Shown: one piece after another, positions 8,004 through 17,861 of the stretch
How the letters are laid out: every line of letters starts with the position of its first letter
How positions within the stretch are numbered: position 1 is the first letter of the stretch
Assembly (NCBI GenBank): GCA_937883775.1
Contig: CAKZXZ010000165.1
Span: forward strand, 1 to 54,658
Direction: 5' to 3'
Length of the DNA stretch: 54,658 bases
Source: an uncultured Paracoccaceae bacterium
Lineage (GTDB): Bacteria; Pseudomonadota; Alphaproteobacteria; Rhodobacterales; Rhodobacteraceae
Notes under the pieces: model-generated
Told to the model about the DNA's origin: nothing
The model's input: only the letters and a program-made list of their open reading frames with translations
Database searches by the model: none
Made by a program: the position numbers and the translations under genes

Positions 8004-11000
8004 TCAGGCGCGGGTTGGTTCTGTCATAGGCTCCTGGACCTCTGGCTTGCGCAAGCACAGACGCAGCAGTGGCGGCACAGTCAATAGCGTCAAGAAAGCT
8101 GACATGGATAGTCCCCCCACGACCACAGCACCAAGACCACGGTAGAGTTCAGACCCAGCTCCGGAAAAGATGATGAGTGGCAGCATGCCCATCACGCTTG
8201 TCAGGGTCGACATAAAGATCGGGCGGATACGGTTGCGCGTGGCTTCTTCGATCGCTGCAACGGGCTCCATTCCGTCTTCGCGTAGGTGGTAGAGCGATTG
8301 GTGAACGATCAGGATGGCATTGTTCACCACAATGCCGACCAGGATCACAAATCCAAGGAGTGTGAGCATATCCATCGGTTGAGTTTGATATGTGTTCAGC
8401 AAAGCAAGGCCACCGACTCCTCCAGCTGCAGCGACAGGGACTGAGATCAGGATCACAAGCGGCAGTACAAAGCTTTCGAAAAGGATCGCCATTACCAGGA
8501 AAACAATGATGAGAGCGACAACCAGATTGATCTGGATTGCAGACCACGTTTGACTGAGTTGATCTGCAGTACCAGAGACGGAGAGCCGGATATCGCTTGG
8601 AATACCGCGTTCTTCCAGCACAGTAACGACCTCTTGCTCAAGCAGTTCGACGGCTTCTTCAAGTGGCAGCGTATCAGCCGGACGGACTTCCAGCGTAACG
8701 GTGCGCAGACGGTCGCGGTGCCGTATTTCGGTTGGGCCGGCCGTCAAAACGACCTCGGCCAAGGCCGATGCAGGTACGATCTGCCCGTCTGGTGTAACGA
8801 CCGGGTAGGTACCAACATCTTGCGTACGCGCGGCATCGCTGATGATCGGATCACCTTTCAAGACCAGATCGACCCGTTCCGAGCCGATGGTAATCTCTGC
8901 GACGCGCAGGCCATCGTTGAAAGCGTCCACTGTCTGGGCCAAGCCTGAACTATCCAGCCCGGCATCCGCCAGGCGCAAGCGATCAGGGATCAGACGCACC
9001 TCGGGCGCACCCAGCTCAAGACCCGGGATTGGTCGGAACTGGTGCCCTTCCGAGCGCGGTAGAATGCCCGACACAAGACCTGCAGCCTGACCCGCGACGC
9101 CTAAAATTTCATCAAGATCCTGACCTGAGATATTTAGCTCAATCGCCCGCCCACCGCCGACACCGCGGCCAAAAAGTGAAGGCTGTGTCATGAAGCCAAA
9201 TGTTCCGGGTTCCGCAAAGATTGGAGTGCTAAGCACTGGGATCAATTCTGCTGCGCGCTGTCCGTCGACTGCTGCTGCACCGACGAAAGAGTTGCCGGGT
9301 GTTGCAACAAAGAAGAAGGTATCGATCGTCGGTATGCCGTCTTCAGTTTGCGTCTCGGGCGCAGCCTCCCAAAGAGGCTGAGCAACACCTTCGATGCGCT
9401 GGGCGATGGTTTCTGTTGTATCAAGGTTGTAGCCAGGTGGTGGGATAATCAGACCAAAAACAAGGTTGCGATTGCCTTCGGGCAAATACTCGAGCCGGGG
9501 CAGAAATGTGATACTGGCCACAGCTGCGCCGCCGGCGATAACGCTGACCATCATGACCCCGATTGCGCGCGACCGTAGGGTCAGTCGTACATACCACATA
9601 ATGAGCCCATGAAAGCCACGTGCGAGGTGATCGATACCCCAAAGGCGGATCGGCTTCTGATCGCCTGAACGCAGAACACGGCTTGCTAGCGCCGGGATCA
9701 CAGTCACTGCAACGACCAGTGACAGCAGCACCGACACAGAAATTGCAACCGCGATGTCGCGGAAAAGCTGACCCGCCTCAAGCTGCATGATGAGGATGGG
9801 CACAAAGACCAGAACCGTCGTTAAGGCCGATACAAGAATCGCACCCCAGACCTGTTGTGCGCCTTTGCGTGCGGCTTCGCGCCGGTTCAGGCCCTCTTCG
9901 CGCAATCGGAAGATGTTTTCGAGCACAACAATTGCGGCATCCACGATCATACCGACCGCAAAAGCGATCCCGGCAAGCGATATGACGTTAAGCGTTCGCC
10001 CGGTAAAAGCCATGACCACAAAGGTCGCGACGATAGACACCGGGATGGCGAGTGAGACCACCAGCGTTGCGCGTGGACTTCGCAAGAACAACATCAGGAT
10101 CAACGCTGCCAATGCGCCGCCAATCCAGATATTTTGCGTCACTAGATCAATCGCACCATCGATATAGATCGTTTCATCATAGACCTGCTTCATCACAAGG
10201 CCTGCATCCGCAACCGGCCCGTCCGAGAGGTCTTGAAGAACTGTGCGAATCTCTTCCATGACGCTGATGACGTTGGCACCAGCATCCCGCACCACATTAA
10301 AGGCAAGACCAGATTCCCCTTTGAAGCGCAGTCTTGTTGTCGGCTCTTGAAAGGCAAACGCAACCTCGGCCACGTCCCCCACGCGAACGCGGCCTGCGCC
10401 GCCCTCACTGGCTCCTGATGTAAGAACAACATCACGAATTGCATCTTCGGTGTTCAGGTTACCTTCGGTGCGCACGACATAACGGCGCTTGCCTTCGTCA
10501 ACGTCTCCTGCCGATATCGAGATATTCTCGGCCTGCAAGGTTCGCACGACCTGTGGCACTGTCAGTCCATAAAGCGACAGCCGCCGTGGATCGACAACCA
10601 CCTGCAATTCGCGGGTGACACCGCCAAACACGTTTACTGCGGACACGCCTTCGATACGTTCGATGCGGTCTTTGATGACGTCTTCAACAAAGTCGCCGTA
10701 GGTCGGCATGGGGCGTGTATTGCCGTCCTGTGCGGTCAAAAGAACCCAAGCGATCGGGCTGTCATCTGATCCGGATGTGTTCAGTGAAGGTTCATTGGCT
10801 TCATCGGGATAACTACTGACCCGGTCGAGCCTGTTAGACACCAGCAAAAGCGACTGGGTCATGTCTGTCCCAACTGCAAATTCCAGCGTGACCTCGGCCT
10901 CTCCGGTTTGCGAGCGTGATGTCATGATTTCAAGACCTTCGAGACCGCGCAAGGCTTCCTCTTGCGGGTTCACGATCTCGCGCTCAATCTCGGAAGGCGC

Positions 11001-11162
11001 CGCACCGGGCCACTCAGTTTCAACAACAACGATTGGCTTGCGCACATCTGGCGCCAGTTGGATCGGGATGCGTGTCAGAGCAATGATCCCGAACAGGATT
11101 GCCATAATGACAAGCGCGACAACAGCAATGGGCCGGTCAATGGCGTAGCGAATGATGTCCAT
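8004..11162 (-). CDS. RND efflux transporter, inner-membrane permease
   Basis: The protein has 1052 residues, normal for a hydrophobe/amphiphile efflux (AcrB-like) trimer subunit with 12 TM helices and two large periplasmic loops. The N terminus (IDRPIAVVALVIMAIL) is TM1. TM4 reads GMIVDAAIVVLEN, keeping only one acidic residue (D408) of the AcrB DD pair. TM10 reads GIVVNNAILIV, with N947 where AcrB has the essential Lys940. These changes occur in other branches of the superfamily, so the pump is probably functional but with a different proton-relay set. The substrate is unknown. Its start overlaps the adaptor gene stop (TGATG). No outer-membrane channel gene is adjacent. Confidence 0.93.
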   Translation of the reverse strand: MDIIRYAIDRPIAVVALVIMAILFGIIALTRIPIQLAPDVRKPIVVVETEWPGAAPSEIEREIVNPQEEALRGLEGLEIMTSRSQTGEAEVTLEFAVGTDMTQSLLLVSNRLDRVSSYPDEANEPSLNTSGSDDSPIAWVLLTAQDGNTRPMPTYGDFVEDVIKDRIERIEGVSAVNVFGGVTRELQVVVDPRRLSLYGLTVPQVVRTLQAENISISAGDVDEGKRRYVVRTEGNLNTEDAIRDVVLTSGASEGGAGRVRVGDVAEVAFAFQEPTTRLRFKGESGLAFNVVRDAGANVISVMEEIRTVLQDLSDGPVADAGLVMKQVYDETIYIDGAIDLVTQNIWIGGALAALILMLFLRSPRATLVVSLAIPVSIVATFVVMAFTGRTLNVISLAGIAFAVGMIVDAAIVVLENIFRLREEGLNRREAARKGAQQVWGAILVSALTTVLVFVPILIMQLEAGQLFRDIAVAISVSVLLSLVVAVTVIPALASRVLRSGDQKPIRLWGIDHLARGFHGLIMWYVRLTLRSRAIGVMMVSVIAGGAAVASITFLPRLEYLPEGNRNLVFGLIIPPPGYNLDTTETIAQRIEGVAQPLWEAAPETQTEDGIPTIDTFFFVATPGNSFVGAAAVDGQRAAELIPVLSTPIFAEPGTFGFMTQPSLFGRGVGGGRAIELNISGQDLDEILGVAGQAAGLVSGILPRSEGHQFRPIPGLELGAPEVRLIPDRLRLADAGLDSSGLAQTVDAFNDGLRVAEITIGSERVDLVLKGDPIISDAARTQDVGTYPVVTPDGQIVPASALAEVVLTAGPTEIRHRDRLRTVTLEVRPADTLPLEEAVELLEQEVVTVLEERGIPSDIRLSVSGTADQLSQTWSAIQINLVVALIIVFLVMAILFESFVLPLVILISVPVAAAGGVGGLALLNTYQTQPMDMLTLLGFVILVGIVVNNAILIVHQSLYHLREDGMEPVAAIEEATRNRIRPIFMSTLTSVMGMLPLIIFSGAGSELYRGLGAVVVGGLSMSAFLTLLTVPPLLRLCLRKPEVQEPMTEPTRA

Positions 11163-12265
11163 CAGTTGGTTTCCACTGGATTGGGCGCGATATCCTGGCC
11201 AGGACGCAGCCGCTCATTGCCGCGCACAACAACCAGATCGCCATTTGCCAAACCATCGACGACCTCATAGCGGTTGCCCATCGGCAAACCGATTTGCACG
11301 GTCCGAGGTTGGGCTTTGCCATCTTCGGCTACAAACACCGTCCAACCGCCGCGAGCCTGGACCAGGGCGTCTTTGGGAACTGACAGGATCTGACGTGCTT
11401 GCCCGACCGGAATCTGAACCGTAATCGACTGGCCGACAGCGACATTCGGGAGGGTGTCTAGCTCGGCCGCTTTCAGCCGGACTGCTCGTGTTCTGGTCGA
11501 GACATCTTCAAGCGGTAGGATCGCGCGTAGATCAAGTGTTAGTTCTTCGCCTGCTTCCGTCGTTGCATCCAGTTTTTGACCCGGCTCCAACGCACCCAGA
11601 TAGCGTGCGGGCACACTGGCCTCTACTTCAAATGCATCCGTATCCAGCAAGCGCACCACAGGTGTCCCCGCCGCGATAAAAGCGCCGGGAATTGTGTTCA
11701 CTTCGATCACAGTACCGGGGAAGGGTGCGGTGACGGTGCTCCGTTCCAGCTGATAGCGCGCTTCGGCCAAACGCGCTTGGGTGCTCTTCTCGCGAGCTTG
11801 CGCTTCGGTGAGCTGTGATTGCGCCTCAAGCACATCGGATTGTGCCTCATCAAAGCGTCCCTGGCTGAACGAGCTGGACCCACGTAATGCATCAATCCGG
11901 GCAAAGGTCGTGCGTGCCCGGTCAAGCCGAACCCGTGCGGTTGCAATGCCCGCTTCAGCTTCGCTCATTTGTGCTTCGGATTGTGCAACAAGGATTTCCA
12001 GCAACTCGCGATCTAACTCAACCAGCAGATCGCCGCGGGCAACGCGTGTCCCGGCCAGAACATGAACAGTCTCGACCGTACCAGCCACACGGCTCGCGAC
12101 AGAGCCGTCACGCGCTGTGATTACTTCGGCAAAGACAGGCACGGTTTCGGCCAGCATCCGTTCTTCGACTGTTTGCACACCCACGGCCGCCGGTCCCTGC
12201 TGCGCGTGAAGCGTGGCGCTGGGCAAGATGAAGGCGAAAGTCATAAGACAGGATAGCAGGCGCAT
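11162..12265 (-). CDS. RND efflux periplasmic adaptor (membrane fusion protein)
   Basis: This 367-residue protein has a signal peptide (about 1-22, ending LHAQQ), a barrel-sandwich half-motif, a long alpha hairpin (about 75-160, Ala/Glu/Arg-rich), a second lipoyl half-motif (FPGTVIEVN), then beta-barrel and membrane-proximal domains. It would bridge the RND permease to a TolC-type channel. The ATG at 12265 has CGGAG upstream; an earlier in-frame start at 12295 would add 10 residues ahead of the signal peptide. It is the first gene of a two-gene operon with the permease, divergent from imuA. Confidence 0.92.
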   Translation of the reverse strand: MRLLSCLMTFAFILPSATLHAQQGPAAVGVQTVEERMLAETVPVFAEVITARDGSVASRVAGTVETVHVLAGTRVARGDLLVELDRELLEILVAQSEAQMSEAEAGIATARVRLDRARTTFARIDALRGSSSFSQGRFDEAQSDVLEAQSQLTEAQAREKSTQARLAEARYQLERSTVTAPFPGTVIEVNTIPGAFIAAGTPVVRLLDTDAFEVEASVPARYLGALEPGQKLDATTEAGEELTLDLRAILPLEDVSTRTRAVRLKAAELDTLPNVAVGQSITVQIPVGQARQILSVPKDALVQARGGWTVFVAEDGKAQPRTVQIGLPMGNRYEVVDGLANGDLVVVRGNERLRPGQDIAPNPVETN

Positions 12266-12363
12266 AGGAAAACTCCGTTTCTGCGTCAGGCACATAGCAC
12301 GTTACCAAAATCATCAAAGACATTTGCGCGTCAGTTTCCTACTCACAAACTGGTTAACCGCAT

Positions 12364-12403
12364 TTGACCGAGTTTGAGGAAAGAGCTAGAACAAAAGAAG
12401 AAC
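12364..12403 (+). promoter_or_regulatory. imuA promoter with overlapping LexA (SOS) box
   Basis: TTGACC (12364-12369), a 17-nt spacer and TAGAAC (12387-12392) form a good sigma-70 type promoter. The alphaproteobacterial LexA site GAAC-N7-GAAC is present exactly at 12389-12403 and covers the -10 element and start site. Bound LexA would block RNA polymerase, and DNA damage would release it. The site ends 25 bp before the imuA ATG. Confidence 0.85.
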
Positions 12404-12428
12404 AAATAATGGATTCGCTGCCCTTTGA

Positions 12429-13115
12429 ATGTCTTATCTTGCTCCCTCCAAACGCCTTTCCAGCCAAACAAGGCTGTCCTTGGGCAGTATTGGTGCGCAA
12501 AAAGTGTTGTCAGACGTTTTTGCAGACACGGCTGCGGATGCGGCAGCCGTGGGATTCGTATTGGCGCACCTGCCACGCGAGGCGGGCACAGTGCTTTGGG
12601 CGCAGGATCGATTGTCGGAAAAAGAGGCAGGTCAGCCTTATATGCCGGGCATTGGGGTCCCACAGCCGGTGATGCGGGTCAATGTCAGCCGCCCTTCCGA
12701 TGTGCTGGTCGCGATGGAGGATGCACTACGCTGCAAGGCGGTCAGCGCCGTGATCGGCGAGATATGGGGCGACCCGCCCACGCTCGATTTTACGGCAACC
12801 AAGCGGTTGGCTTTACGTGCCGAAGCGAATGGCGTGCCGTGTTGGTTGATCCGGCGTGCGGCCAGTCCAAACCTAAGTGCAGCACGCAATCGCTGGCGGA
12901 TCGCGTCCCTGCCCTCTGCCGCGCATCCGCACGATGCCCAAGCGCCTGGCGATCCGCGTTGGCAAGTCGAACTGTTTCGTTCGCGCGCTGCACAACCTGG
13001 CATATGGGCAGTGCGTTATGACCGGACGACGGGTCGTCTCGATTTTTCTGCCGCATCTGTCGATAGAGCGGTGGACACGCGTGATGGAGCGGACAGGCAA
13101 CGCGCCGCCCGATGA
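12429..13115 (+). CDS. imuA: ImuA, SOS mutagenesis accessory protein
   Basis: This 228-residue RecA/SulA-like protein is the first gene of the imuA-imuB-dnaE2 translesion cassette. It has no signal peptide. The conserved stretch AAVGFVLAHLP (about 39-49) and the segment around WAQDRLSEKEAG are typical of the family, and no complete Walker A motif is visible. The ATG is preceded directly by an in-frame TGA, so no longer version exists. There is no clear Shine-Dalgarno sequence, and the predicted leader is only about 30 nt. Its 3' end overlaps imuB by 98 nt in another frame. Confidence 0.9.
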   Translation: MSYLAPSKRLSSQTRLSLGSIGAQKVLSDVFADTAADAAAVGFVLAHLPREAGTVLWAQDRLSEKEAGQPYMPGIGVPQPVMRVNVSRPSDVLVAMEDALRCKAVSAVIGEIWGDPPTLDFTATKRLALRAEANGVPCWLIRRAASPNLSAARNRWRIASLPSAAHPHDAQAPGDPRWQVELFRSRAAQPGIWAVRYDRTTGRLDFSAASVDRAVDTRDGADRQRAAR

Positions 13116-14550
13116 TTTGCCTGTTGCAATGGTTGCTGAAGGTCCGCACGGCCCAGTGATCCACGATATCAACCGCGCCGCTGGCTTGGCTGGTGTGCAG
13201 CGTGGCGCGCGTGTCACCGACATGAAAGCGCTGCTGCCTGATCTGCGTATCGAATATGCCGATATCGTCGGCGACCGCCGCGCGATGGAGCAGTTGATGT
13301 TCTGGGTGCGCCGCTGGTGCCCCTGGTCGGTGCAGGACGGTGTAGATGGCTTGGTTCTGGATACCACCGGCTCGGATCACCTGTGGGGTGGCGAGGCCAA
13401 GATGCTTGCTGATATGGAAGCGCAGTTTTCGATGTTGGGTCTGACTGCGCAGATTGCGCTTGCCCCCACATGGGGCGCAGCTTGGGCCTTGGCGCGCTAT
13501 GGCACCGTGCGCAGCATTTGTCCCGAAGGTGAGATCCCGCAAAAGCTTTCGGCGCTTTCGGTTGATGCGCTGCGGTTGAACAATGGGACTGTTACGTTGT
13601 TGCGGCGTCTGGGCCTGAAAACCATCGGTGCGCTTGCTGATGTACCACGCCTCTCGCTGACCCGCCGTTTCGTCAAAGCAAAGCTGAATGAAAACCCGGT
13701 GATCCGGCTCGATCAGGCGATGGGACACACGGCAGAGCCTGTCTCAAGCCCCGATGCGGCCCCGTCCTTTCGCGCGCATGCGCGTTTGCCCGAACCGATT
13801 ATGGACCCGACACCGTTCCTGCCTGATCTATGCGCCGATCTGTGTGACCAGATGGAGGCGCAGGGCTATGGCTGTCGTCGCTTGCTGCTGACTGTTTACC
13901 ATACCGATGGCGACACTCACCGGATCGAGGTGGCGATGTCAGTGCATAGCCGCGATCCTGACCATCTGCTCTATCTTTTCCGCGATAAACTTGAGGCGAT
14001 TAATCCAGGCTATGGGTTTGATCTGATAACCCTTGATGCCGCGCAAACCGAACAGATGGAGGTTGTGCAGGCCCAGCTTGAAGGCGGCACCGACGAAGCC
14101 GTGGATCTGTCCCGGTTGACTGACCGGCTGACGGCCCGCTTTGGGACCCGCGCTGTCACCAGGCCTGCCCTGCGTGAAAGCCATATACCAGAGCGTGCAC
14201 AAAATTGGGTTGCCGCGTTAGGCGATACGCTTGAGCGCACTAAAACCACAGCGCCGGACCGCCCAATCCGTCTACTTTACACGCCTGAGGAAGTGCGCGT
14301 TTTGTATGCGGTTCCCAAAGGCCCGCCGGTGCAATTCATTTGGCGCAGGCAAACCCATAAGATCACGCGCTATGCCGGACCGGAACGGATCGCGCCGGAA
14401 TGGTGGCATGACAAACCTGGCACGCGGCTGCGCGATTACTTCAAGGTCGAAGATCACCGGGGTCGCCGGTTCTGGCTGTATCGCGAGGGCCTGCATGGTG
14501 ATGGCCGTGGAGGGGACCCGCGCTGGTTTGTGCATGGGATGTTCGCCTGA
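13018..14550 (+). CDS. imuB: ImuB, catalytically dead Y-family polymerase homologue
   Basis: This 510-residue Y-family protein acts as a hub linking the sliding clamp, ImuA and DnaE2 in translesion synthesis. The first catalytic motif is lost: the DinB-like DxD stretch is replaced by SIFLPHLS (residues 8-15). In the second motif DE is D110-G111 (VDGLVLD). Both changes mark it as non-polymerising, as known for ImuB. The start at 13018 gives MTGRRVVSIF, the normal N terminus. An upstream in-frame start at 12877 would add 47 unrelated residues. Its stop overlaps the dnaE2 start (TGATG). Confidence 0.93.
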   Translation: MTGRRVVSIFLPHLSIERWTRVMERTGNAPPDDLPVAMVAEGPHGPVIHDINRAAGLAGVQRGARVTDMKALLPDLRIEYADIVGDRRAMEQLMFWVRRWCPWSVQDGVDGLVLDTTGSDHLWGGEAKMLADMEAQFSMLGLTAQIALAPTWGAAWALARYGTVRSICPEGEIPQKLSALSVDALRLNNGTVTLLRRLGLKTIGALADVPRLSLTRRFVKAKLNENPVIRLDQAMGHTAEPVSSPDAAPSFRAHARLPEPIMDPTPFLPDLCADLCDQMEAQGYGCRRLLLTVYHTDGDTHRIEVAMSVHSRDPDHLLYLFRDKLEAINPGYGFDLITLDAAQTEQMEVVQAQLEGGTDEAVDLSRLTDRLTARFGTRAVTRPALRESHIPERAQNWVAALGDTLERTKTTAPDRPIRLLYTPEEVRVLYAVPKGPPVQFIWRRQTHKITRYAGPERIAPEWWHDKPGTRLRDYFKVEDHRGRRFWLYREGLHGDGRGGDPRWFVHGMFA

Positions 14551-17500
14551 TGCCGCAGAACGATCATCAACACCCCAAACGTACTTTGGCCGAGGGCGGC
14601 TTTACGCCCAATACGCGCAAACCTTTTGTTGAGCTTGGCGTCACCAGTTGCTTTTCGTTTCTCTATGGCGCGTCTGATGCCGTTGATCTGACCGTCACTG
14701 CGTGGGAGCACGGTTATGACGCGCTGGGCATTGCTGATCTGAACACGATGGCCGGGATCGTGCGTCTGCATGCCGAGGCTCGTAAAGCTTATATTCGTCC
14801 GGTGATCGGGTGTCGTTTGCGTTTAATAACGGGCGAGGAATTCCTCGCCTATCCGCGCGATCGCTTGGCCTACGGCCGACTGTGCCAGCTTCTGACCAAA
14901 GGTAAAATGCACGATCAGACTGGCGAATGGCAGGCCAAAGGCGCTTGTGACATCTCGCTCAAAGATCTGGCGGCACAAAGCGACGGCGTTATTCTAATCG
15001 CTTTGCCGCAAGCCGATCATATCGAGTTTGCCGCGGGTCTGCGCCGTTTGAAGAAGGCGCTGCCAGGGTTGCGTTATATCGCTGCCAGTTATCTTTATCG
15101 TGGTGATGATCGCGCCCGGGTTAACTTTCTTGATAGGCTTGCTCGTGAAAATCGTATGTCGATCCTTGCGACAAATGATGTGCATTATCATGCACCCGAA
15201 CGGCGCCCCTTGCAGGATGTGATGACCTGCATTCGCGAAAAGACGACGATTGCGAAAGCTGGGTTCCTTCTACATGCGAATGCCGAGCGGCATTTGAAAT
15301 CTCCTGATGAGATGATTGCCCTCTTTTCTGAATGGCCTCATGCGATCCGTGCGACACGAGACGTTGCCGATGCCTGTACCTTTAATCTGACAGAGTTGTC
15401 TTATGAGTATCCTAAAGAGGTCGTCCCGGCCGGTCGTACCCCACAAGAGTATCTGGAAGAACTCACATGGGCGGGTGCCAAAACCCGCTATCCCGATGGT
15501 GTGCCCGAGAAGACCCGTGCAAGCATTGTCAAAGAGCTCAAGCTGATCGCTAAGCTGGATATTCCGCAGTATTTTCTGACCATTCACGACATCATGATGT
15601 TCGCGCGCAAAGAAGCAAAGCCACCGATCCTGTGTCAGGGGCGCGGCTCAGCTGCGAATTCAGCCGTGTGTTACGTGCTTGGGATCACCGCCGTTGATCC
15701 CGCTCAGCATGATCTTTTGTTTGAACGCTTCATCTCTGAAGAACGCAAGGAGCCGCCTGATATCGACGTCGATTTTGAACATGAACGGCGCGAAGAGGTG
15801 ATCCAGCATATTTACAGCAAATACACGCGCCAGCGTGCGGGCCTATGTGCCACCGTGATCCATTATCGCCCGCGCATGGCGATCCGCGAGGTTGGCAAGG
15901 TCATGGGCCTTAGTCAGGATGTAACGGCGGCTTTGGCCAAGACGATCTGGGGCAGCTGGGGGCGTGAGATCGGTGTGGCAGAGGCCGAAGAGGCCGGTCT
16001 TGATCTGAATGATCCGCTTCTCGCGCGGGCGATTAAACTTGCGGACCAACTGATCGGGATGCCACGCCATCTGGGCCAGCATGTGGGCGGCTTCATTCTG
16101 ACGGAAACGCCATTGAACCAGATGGTTCCCATTGGCAACGGTGCCATGCCAGATCGCAGTTTCATCGAATGGGACAAGGACGATATTGACGAGCTGCGCA
16201 TCCTCAAGGTCGATGTGCTGGCGCTGGGCATGCTGACTTGCATCCATAAAGCCTTCGACCTGATTGAGGCCCATTACGGTAAGAAATACGAACTCGCGAC
16301 TGTTCCAGGCGAACAAGCCTCTGTTTATAAAATGCTCCAGAAAGGCGACAGTCTGGGCGTGTTTCAGGTCGAAAGTCGGGCGCAGATGAACATGCTGCCA
16401 CGGTTAAGGCCTGAAAAGTTTTACGACCTTGTCATTCAAGTTGCCATCGTGCGGCCCGGACCCATTCAGGGCAATATGGTGCATCCCTACCTCAAGCGCA
16501 GACAAAAACTGGAAAAGGCAACGTATCCCTCTCCGGGGGTTGAGCATGGCCCGCCCGATGAGCTTGAAAGAATTCTTCAGCGCACCCTTGGTGTGCCAAT
16601 CTTTCAGGAACAGGCGATGAAGATTGCGATGGTCGCCGCAAAATTCTCGTCGGTTGAGGCGAACCAGTTGCGCAAGGCTATGGCGACGTTTCGGTCCCGT
16701 GGGATGGTGACGGCGCATAAGGAAATGATGGTCAACCGCATGATTGAGCGCGGGTATGACGCAGAATTTGCTGCGCGCTGTTTCAGCCAGATCGAAGGCT
16801 TCGGTGAATATGGCTTTCCCGAAAGCCACGCCGCCAGCTTCGCGCTGCTCGTCTATATCTCGAGCTGGATCAAATATGAGTACCCCGATGTCTTTTGCGC
16901 CGCCTTGTTGAATTCGCAGCCAATGGGATTTTATGCCCCAGCCCAAATCGTCCGCGATGCGCGCGAGCACGGGGTCGAAGTGCGCCCGCCGGATGTGAAT
17001 TTCAGCCATTGGGACAACACGCTTGAACCCAGTACTCCGGGTGTCTTCGCGGTTCGACTTGGTCTGCGCCAGGTCGATGGGTTTCGCGCGGAAATGGCGG
17101 ACCGTATCGTAGACAATCGGGTCAATCCCTATGCCACTCTCGAAAATCTAAAGACACGCGCAGGGCTGGACAGCAGCACTATACACCGACTTGCCGCAGC
17201 AGATGCGTTTCGGTCGATGCAGCTTGATCGTCGTGCCGCCCTTTGGGAGGCGCGCGCCTTGAAAGACGCCCCCGACTTGCCGCTTTTCGCGGAAAAAGAC
17301 ACCGCAGACGAGGGTGTGGATTATGCGGTCACGCTTCCTGATATGCCGTCCTGCGAACACGTCGTCGCTGATTACCAGACGCTGCGCCTGTCACTGAAAG
17401 CGCATCCGCTTTCCTTCTTGCGTAAAAGCATGGCGCGGCAGGGCTATACGGCAGCGTCGGATCTTGAACAGATGCGGAACGGTCAATCCGTGTCGTTGGC

Positions 17501-17861
17501 TGGAATCGTTCTGATCCGTCAAAAACCTGGCAGTGCAAAAGGCGTGTGCTTCATCACGGTTGAAGACGAAACAGGTGTCGCCAATCTGGTGGTTTGGCCC
17601 AAGATCATGGCGCAATTCCGCAAGGCAGTTATGCAGAGCCGTTTGATTGATGTGCGGGGGTATGTGCAGCGTGACAAGGATGTCATCCATGTCGTCGCGC
17701 AAGAGCTTCATGATCGAAGCGATGCGTTGGACCGGCTATCGAACGAACCTGTTCCGATCCAACTTGCACGCGCGGACGAGGTTCTCAAACAAATTCCCAA
17801 TAGCCATTCAGGGCATCCGCGCAATGTGCGCGTGATCCCGAAATCGCGTGATTTTCACTGA
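14550..17861 (+). CDS. dnaE2: Error-prone DNA polymerase DnaE2 (ImuC)
   Basis: This 1103-residue C-family polymerase is the catalytic member of the ImuABC mutasome. The PHP domain comes first; its metal motif is degenerate (ELGVTS instead of the ELHxHS of replicative DnaE), as is usual for alphaproteobacterial DnaE2. The palm carboxylates are D404, D406 and D408 in PPDIDVDF. The tandem HhH region follows, then a C-terminal OB fold (about 970-1060, VSLAGIVLIRQ and ITVEDETG). It is co-transcribed with imuAB. Its stop (17859-17861) abuts the flgI stop with no spacer, so no terminator fits between them. Confidence 0.96.
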   Translation: MPQNDHQHPKRTLAEGGFTPNTRKPFVELGVTSCFSFLYGASDAVDLTVTAWEHGYDALGIADLNTMAGIVRLHAEARKAYIRPVIGCRLRLITGEEFLAYPRDRLAYGRLCQLLTKGKMHDQTGEWQAKGACDISLKDLAAQSDGVILIALPQADHIEFAAGLRRLKKALPGLRYIAASYLYRGDDRARVNFLDRLARENRMSILATNDVHYHAPERRPLQDVMTCIREKTTIAKAGFLLHANAERHLKSPDEMIALFSEWPHAIRATRDVADACTFNLTELSYEYPKEVVPAGRTPQEYLEELTWAGAKTRYPDGVPEKTRASIVKELKLIAKLDIPQYFLTIHDIMMFARKEAKPPILCQGRGSAANSAVCYVLGITAVDPAQHDLLFERFISEERKEPPDIDVDFEHERREEVIQHIYSKYTRQRAGLCATVIHYRPRMAIREVGKVMGLSQDVTAALAKTIWGSWGREIGVAEAEEAGLDLNDPLLARAIKLADQLIGMPRHLGQHVGGFILTETPLNQMVPIGNGAMPDRSFIEWDKDDIDELRILKVDVLALGMLTCIHKAFDLIEAHYGKKYELATVPGEQASVYKMLQKGDSLGVFQVESRAQMNMLPRLRPEKFYDLVIQVAIVRPGPIQGNMVHPYLKRRQKLEKATYPSPGVEHGPPDELERILQRTLGVPIFQEQAMKIAMVAAKFSSVEANQLRKAMATFRSRGMVTAHKEMMVNRMIERGYDAEFAARCFSQIEGFGEYGFPESHAASFALLVYISSWIKYEYPDVFCAALLNSQPMGFYAPAQIVRDAREHGVEVRPPDVNFSHWDNTLEPSTPGVFAVRLGLRQVDGFRAEMADRIVDNRVNPYATLENLKTRAGLDSSTIHRLAAADAFRSMQLDRRAALWEARALKDAPDLPLFAEKDTADEGVDYAVTLPDMPSCEHVVADYQTLRLSLKAHPLSFLRKSMARQGYTAASDLEQMRNGQSVSLAGIVLIRQKPGSAKGVCFITVEDETGVANLVVWPKIMAQFRKAVMQSRLIDVRGYVQRDKDVIHVVAQELHDRSDALDRLSNEPVPIQLARADEVLKQIPNSHSGHPRNVRVIPKSRDFH

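Noticed and set aside
12409-12672. An alternative ATG at 12409 with an upstream purine run, in another frame, ahead of imuA
   Set aside because: It encodes a Cys/Arg-rich product with no family match and overlaps the real ImuA frame. It may be a translated leader peptide, but nothing supports that directly.
12790-13728. A 312-codon minus-strand open frame over imuA and imuB
   Set aside because: imuA and imuB are convincing on the + strand. The antisense product is His/Arg/Gln-rich with no domain pattern.
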